Below, piece by piece: positions 13,110 through 16,541 of a stretch of DNA of 16,541 bases; within the stretch, counting starts at the first letter, position 1; every line of letters begins with the position of its first letter. The position numbers and the translations under genes are program-made. The stretch spans positions 1 to 16,541 of the forward strand of contig CAYLNM010000102.1 in assembly GCA_964385045.1 (NCBI GenBank), given 5' to 3'. Below the pieces are notes generated by a model that worked only from the letters and a program-made list of their open reading frames with translations, ran no database searches and was not told the DNA's origin. Source of the stretch: CAYLNM01 sp964385045 (GTDB lineage Bacteria; Planctomycetota; Phycisphaerae; Phycisphaerales; SM1A02).

Positions 13110-14123
13110 GTGCCCGCGACGACGACGCCTGCTCGGCGACGAGCCTGGAACCCGCTCGGCTGGTTCGACAACTCTCGCATCGAGCGGCCCCCGGCCGTCG
13201 ACGACCCCGATCCGGGGCGCGATCCCGCGCCCGGGGGGGAGCGGGAGCCCGAGGCGGCCCGGGAGGCCGCCCACCGGATCGACTGGGTTCGCTGCATCCC
13301 GTTCATCGCCCTGCACGTGGCGTGCCTGGCCGTCGTCCTCGTCGGCTGGAGCTGGATCGCGGTCGGGGTGGCGGTGGGGCTCTACGTGATCCGCATGTTC
13401 GCGATCACGGGCTTCTACCACCGGTACTTCTCGCACCGCACCTTCCGCACCTCGCGGCCGATGCAGCTCGTGATGGCAGTCCTCGGCGCGTCCGCGGCCC
13501 AGCGGGGGCCGATGTGGTGGGCGGCGCACCACCGGCACCACCACAAGCACTCCGACGATCCCAGCGACATCCACTCGCCGGAGCAGCACGGGTTCTGGAT
13601 GGCCCACATGGGCTGGTTCATGACCGAGGCGGGCTTCGGGACCAACGAGCGGCTCGTCCGCGACTGGTCGCGGTATCCCGAGCTCCGCTTCCTCGACCGG
13701 TTCGACTGGCTGGTGCCGACCCTGCTGGGCGTCGGCTGCTTCGGGCTCGGCGCGCTGCTGGAGTGGCTCGCCCCCGGCCTCGGGACCGGCGGGTGGCAGA
13801 TGTTCGTCTGGGGCTTCCTCATCTCGACCGTGGCCTGCTACCACGGGACCTACACGATCAACAGCCTCGCCCACACCTGGGGGCGCCGCCGATTCGCCAC
13901 CGAGGACGACAGCCGCAACAACCTCGTGCTCGCCCTCATCACCCTCGGCGAGGGATGGCACAACAACCACCACCACTACCCGGCCGCGGCGCGGCAGGGC
14001 TTCTACTGGTGGGAGATCGACCCCACCTACTACGGCCTCAAGCTCATGCAGTGGCTCGGCCTGATCTGGGACCTCAACGGCGTCCCGCAGCGGGCCCTCG
14101 AGCGGAACCGGGTCGACGCGTGA
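13110..14123 (+). CDS. Membrane fatty acid (acyl-CoA delta-9-type) desaturase
   Basis: A 337-residue integral-membrane di-iron desaturase that inserts a double bond in an acyl chain using O2. The three histidine boxes are complete: HRYFSH (104-109), HHRHHH (140-145) and HNNHHH (284-289), with a further conserved NSLAHTWG (251-258). Four hydrophobic segments lie in the expected places, two before box 1 (about 64-100), and two between boxes 2 and 3 (about 201-245). The motif RTSRPMQLVMAVLG after box 1 and the WH-type ending GEGWHNNHHHYP are of the acyl-CoA/stearoyl-CoA desaturase group (COG1398). The start is GTG 13110, seven bases after GGAG; the ATGs at 13067 and 13097 are in another frame. 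The N-terminal 55 residues are acidic and proline-rich. It leads a cluster with the COG2907 and DUF1365 genes, 58 bases upstream of the next start. Confidence 0.95.
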   Translation: MPATTTPARRRAWNPLGWFDNSRIERPPAVDDPDPGRDPAPGGEREPEAAREAAHRIDWVRCIPFIALHVACLAVVLVGWSWIAVGVAVGLYVIRMFAITGFYHRYFSHRTFRTSRPMQLVMAVLGASAAQRGPMWWAAHHRHHHKHSDDPSDIHSPEQHGFWMAHMGWFMTEAGFGTNERLVRDWSRYPELRFLDRFDWLVPTLLGVGCFGLGALLEWLAPGLGTGGWQMFVWGFLISTVACYHGTYTINSLAHTWGRRRFATEDDSRNNLVLALITLGEGWHNNHHHYPAAARQGFYWWEIDPTYYGLKLMQWLGLIWDLNGVPQRALERNRVDA

Positions 14124-14181
14124 TCGCCGCGCCGGATCGGTTCGCGTGTCTCCGACGGCGCGGGCGGCGGGGAGCCCGTCC

Positions 14182-15573
14182 GTGACGCCGCCGCGGCGGA
14201 TCGCGGTGGTGGGCACCGGCGTCGCGGGCATGACCGCCGCCGCGCTGCTGCACCGTGCGGGACACGAGCTCGTGGTCTACGAGGCGGGCGCCCACGTCGG
14301 CGGCCACGTCAACACGATCGACGTCGAGCACGACGGCGAGCGGCACGCGATCGACACCGGCTTCATCGTCTTCAACGACCTCAACTACCCGCACCTGGTG
14401 CGGCTCTTCGCCCGCCTCGGGATCGAGAGCCGCGCGACGACGATGAGCTTCTCGGTCCGCGACGAGGCGAGCGGCCTCGAGTACAACGGCACGAACCTCG
14501 ACGGCCTCTTCGCCCAGCGGCGGAATCTCGTGCGCCCGCGGTTCCTGCGCATGCTCCGCGACATCCTTCGGTTCAACCGCGTCGCCCTCGGGTGGCTCGA
14601 GGCCGAGGAGGCGGCGGGACGGCCGGACGACGGCACCACCGTGGCCGAGTTCACCGCCCGTCACGGCCTCGGGGCCGACGTCCGCGAGCGGTACCTGCTG
14701 CCGATCGGGGCGAGCATCTGGTCGTGCCCGGCCGGCACCTTCGCCGGCTTCCCGGTGCGCTTCGTGCTCGAGTTCATGCGGCACCACCGCATGCTCCACC
14801 TCACCGACCGGCCGGTCTGGCGCACCGTGGTCGGCGGATCGGTCCGCTACGTCGAGCGCCTCACCGCGCCGTTCGCCGACCGCATCCGGCTCCGGACGCC
14901 GGTCCGTCGCCTGCTCCGCGACGCGGGCGGGGTGACGGTCGAGACCGACGCCCACGCGCCCGAGCGGTTCGACGAGGTCGTCGTCGCCGCCCACGCCGAC
15001 GACGCCCTGGCGATGCTCGGCGATCCCACGCCGCGTGAGCGCGAGCTGCTCGGGGCCTTCCCGTACCAGCGCAACGAGGCCATCCTGCACGTCGACCCGT
15101 CCGTCCTCCCACGCTCGCGGCGGGCCTGGGCGGCGTGGAACTACCTGCTGCCGGCGGAGACCGGGCGGGACGTCCGCATCACCTACGACATGAACATCCT
15201 GCAGGGGCTCGTCTCGCGGCACGAGTACTGCGTGACGCTCAACGACGACGGGCGCATCGATCCGGACCGGGTGATCGGCCGCTACGACTACGCGCACCCC
15301 GTGTACGTGCCGGGCCGCGCCGCCGCCCAGGCGCGGCACGCCGAGGTGGTCCGGGCGAACCGCACGAGCTTCTGCGGTGCCTACTGGGGCTACGGCTTCC
15401 ACGAGGACGGCTGCGCGAGCGGGGCGCGGGTCGCCGAGGCGTTCGGGGCCACGCTCGAGGCGTGGGAGGCGGAGGGCGCGATGGAGCAGGGCGCCACGAC
15501 GGAGGGCGACGCGGATCCCGCGACCGGAGCCGGGGCCCCGCCGGAGCCGGCGATCGGGGCGGGGGCGTCGTGA
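14182..15573 (+). CDS. FAD-dependent amine-oxidase-like oxidoreductase (COG2907 family)
   Basis: A 463-residue flavoprotein related to amine oxidases, phytoene desaturases and protoporphyrinogen oxidases. The N-terminal dinucleotide fold reads RIAVVGTGVAGMTAAALL (GxGxxG at 11-16), then VVYEAGAHVGGHVNT, the second FAD-contact motif. DTGFIVFNDLNYPHLVRLF and LLPIGASIWSCPAGTFAGFP are distinctive of COG2907. VVGGSVRYVERL lies in the middle, and FCGAYWGYGFHEDGCASG near the C-terminus closes the FAD site. The last 30 residues form a Gly/Ala/Pro tail with a repeated GAG unit. The GTG at 14182 is chosen because GGGGAG (14169-14174) precedes it by seven bases and the Rossmann strand starts at once; GTG 14146 would add 12 low-complexity residues. 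COG2907 proteins usually pair with DUF1365 and Cfa-type methyltransferases; they are linked to acyl-chain oxidation, though the exact reaction here is unknown. Its stop overlaps the next start as GTGA. Confidence 0.9.
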   Translation: MTPPRRIAVVGTGVAGMTAAALLHRAGHELVVYEAGAHVGGHVNTIDVEHDGERHAIDTGFIVFNDLNYPHLVRLFARLGIESRATTMSFSVRDEASGLEYNGTNLDGLFAQRRNLVRPRFLRMLRDILRFNRVALGWLEAEEAAGRPDDGTTVAEFTARHGLGADVRERYLLPIGASIWSCPAGTFAGFPVRFVLEFMRHHRMLHLTDRPVWRTVVGGSVRYVERLTAPFADRIRLRTPVRRLLRDAGGVTVETDAHAPERFDEVVVAAHADDALAMLGDPTPRERELLGAFPYQRNEAILHVDPSVLPRSRRAWAAWNYLLPAETGRDVRITYDMNILQGLVSRHEYCVTLNDDGRIDPDRVIGRYDYAHPVYVPGRAAAQARHAEVVRANRTSFCGAYWGYGFHEDGCASGARVAEAFGATLEAWEAEGAMEQGATTEGDADPATGAGAPPEPAIGAGAS

Positions 15574-16424
15574 GCGGAGGAGCGGGCGAGGGCGATCCCG
15601 GACGGCGGCGAAGCTGCCTCTTCGCGGGCTGGGTGCGGCATCGCCGCTTCGGGCGGGCGGCCAACGCGTTCCGGTACCGCGTGGTCCAGCCGATGCTGGA
15701 TCTCGGCGAGCTCGACGAGGTCTTCCGCGGCCGGCTGCTCTGGTCGACCCGCCGGCCGAACTGGGTGTGGTTCCGCCGGGCCGATCACCTCGGCGACCCG
15801 GCGCGGCCGCTCGAGGACTGCGTGCGCGAGCTGGTGGAGGACCGTCTCGGTCGCCGCCCCGCGGGTGGGATCCGGCTGCTGACGCATCCCCGGTACCTCG
15901 GCTACGTGATGAACCCGGTGTCGTTCTACTACTGCGACGACGCCCGCGGAACGCTCGAGGCGATCGTCGCCGAGGTGCACAACACGCCGTGGGGCGAGCG
16001 GCACTGCTACGTGCTCGACGTCGCGGCGGCTCGCGCCGCGGCCGGCGGCCGGCGGCGGGGAGTGTGGCGGTTCGACTTCGACAAGGCCTTCCACGTCTCG
16101 CCGTTCCAGCCGATGGAGCAGCGGTACGTGTGGCGGTTCTCCGAGCCGGGGGACCGGCTGCTCGTGCACATGGAGAATCACCCGCGTCCGGTGGCGGCCT
16201 CGACCGAGCCGTCGGCCGCGCCCCGGCCTCCCCGGCCGTTCGACGCCACCCTCGTGATGCGGCGGCGACCGATCACCGGCCCGTCGCTCGCCCGGGCCCT
16301 CGCCGCCCATCCCGTCATGACCGGCTCGGTGATCGCCGGGATCTACTGGCAGGCCCTTCGGCTGTGGGTGAAGGGCGCCGCCTTCCACCCGCACCCGGGC
16401 CGCCTCGCGGAGACCGCCCCATGA
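15570..16424 (+). CDS. DUF1365 family protein
   Basis: A 284-residue member of DUF1365 (COG3496), biochemical role unproven. The family hallmarks are in order: SCLFAGWVRHRRFGRAANAFRYRV (15-38), HPRYLGYVMNPVSFYYC (106-122), AEVHNTPWGERHCYVL (134-149) and KAFHVSPFQPM (172-182), then FDATLVMRRRPITGPSL and an ending of the type AGIYWQALRLWVKGAAFHPHP. No signal peptide or clear membrane segment is visible. The start is the GTG at 15570, overlapping the COG2907 stop by four bases; this places the first homologous residue at position 15. The start lies within a G-rich context without a clear Shine-Dalgarno, consistent with translational coupling. An in-frame insertion of Pro/Ala/Ser around residues 208-223 is not typical. 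It overlaps the following gene as ATGA. Confidence 0.92.
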   Translation: MSGGAGEGDPGRRRSCLFAGWVRHRRFGRAANAFRYRVVQPMLDLGELDEVFRGRLLWSTRRPNWVWFRRADHLGDPARPLEDCVRELVEDRLGRRPAGGIRLLTHPRYLGYVMNPVSFYYCDDARGTLEAIVAEVHNTPWGERHCYVLDVAAARAAAGGRRRGVWRFDFDKAFHVSPFQPMEQRYVWRFSEPGDRLLVHMENHPRPVAASTEPSAAPRPPRPFDATLVMRRRPITGPSLARALAAHPVMTGSVIAGIYWQALRLWVKGAAFHPHPGRLAETAP

Positions 16425-16541
16425 GCCGCCTCGCCGCCGACACCATCGCCGCCCCGCGCCGTCACGAGGCCGGCGCTTCGGCCGCGACCGCGGCGCCGTC
16501 CGGGCCGGCCGGCGACCCGGCCGCGGGCCCGCGGGCTCGCG
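16421..16541 (+). CDS. N-terminus of a further gene of the lipid cluster, truncated by the window edge
   Basis: ATG 16421 overlaps the DUF1365 stop by four bases (ATGA), so it is almost certainly the next coupled gene. Only about 40 codons are visible. They begin MSRLAADTIAAPRRHEA and then become an Ala/Pro/Gly-rich tail with no recognisable domain. In other bacteria the gene after COG2907 and DUF1365 is usually a Cfa-type (cyclopropane fatty acid synthase) methyltransferase. That identity is an expectation from context and cannot be read from these residues. Confidence 0.65.
   Translation, partial: MSRLAADTIAAPRRHEAGASAATAAPSGPAGDPAAGPRAR

Noticed and set aside
14146..14181. Earlier GTG start for the COG2907 gene
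   Set aside because: It would add 12 low-complexity residues with a poor Shine-Dalgarno, while GTG 14182 has GGGGAG at seven bases and starts next to the FAD-binding strand. It cannot be ruled out.
13067..14185. ATG at 13067 after a GAGGAG, opening a long frame over the desaturase
   Set aside because: Spacing to the ATG is only two bases and the frame differs from the desaturase. The translation has no similarity to any family, while the desaturase frame has all histidine boxes.
16421..16541. Naming the last partial gene as a Cfa-type methyltransferase
   Set aside because: Gene context suggests it, but none of the 40 visible codons shows a methyltransferase motif, so I left it unnamed.
1..16541. 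tRNA, rRNA, CRISPR, transposase or attachment-site features
   Set aside because: I looked for clover-leaf ends, regular direct-repeat/spacer arrays and transposase motifs on both strands and saw none that I could defend.

Overview
This is a very GC-rich (roughly three-quarters G+C) bacterial chromosomal window with dense protein genes, strong G/C preference at third codon positions and no recognisable RNA genes, CRISPR array or transposase. The best lineage clue is the large exported protein at 7412-9961. It joins prenyltransferase/squalene-cyclase-like alpha/alpha-toroid repeats to a DUF4159-like C-terminal part, a combination I associate with Planctomycetota. Together with the base composition this suggests a high-GC planctomycete (for example a Phycisphaerae-like lineage), but that is an inference.

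Layout, left to right. (1) A left-strand pair: queC (7-deazaguanine/queuosine synthesis) at 92-850, overlapped by four bases by a gene running off the left edge. (2) An unrecognised membrane-anchored helical protein at 1008-1859, with an excellent Shine-Dalgarno and a GTG start. (3) A repeat-bearing gap, then a broken DASH-type cryptochrome/photolyase (2129-3587). It is interrupted by one in-frame TAA and has lost its normal C-terminus through an apparent deletion with frameshift. (4) A left-strand MFS-type transporter (3616-5100), divergent across a 400-base region (13-G tract, 19-base direct repeats) from recQ (5502-7556). (5) recQ converges on, and overlaps by 145 coding bases, the DUF4159 protein gene (7412-9961, left strand). 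(6) A small class I methyltransferase (10270-10929), a stand-alone class I glutamine amidotransferase (11155-11904), and a left-strand family 2 glycosyltransferase (12093-12830). (7) A right-strand lipid cluster to the end of the window: acyl-CoA/lipid desaturase (13110-14123), COG2907-type FAD-dependent amine-oxidase-like protein (14182-15573), DUF1365 protein (15570-16424), and the start of another gene (16421 onward). The last three are chained by GTGA and ATGA stop/start overlaps.

The lipid cluster is the most coherent functional unit. COG2907 and DUF1365 proteins are classically found next to Cfa-type (cyclopropane fatty acid synthase) methyltransferases, and in alphaproteobacteria in singlet-oxygen/sigmaE-ChrR regulons that also hold a photolyase. 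A desaturase leading such a cluster points to oxidative remodelling of membrane acyl chains. A decayed photolyase-family gene about 10 kb away is suggestive, but the link is not demonstrated.

A cross-cutting observation is that five genes with weak or no Shine-Dalgarno (queC, MFS, methyltransferase, amidotransferase, glycosyltransferase) carry a TAnnnT hexamer only 5-10 bases before the start codon. Genes with good Shine-Dalgarnos generally lack it. This is the signature expected of leaderless transcription.
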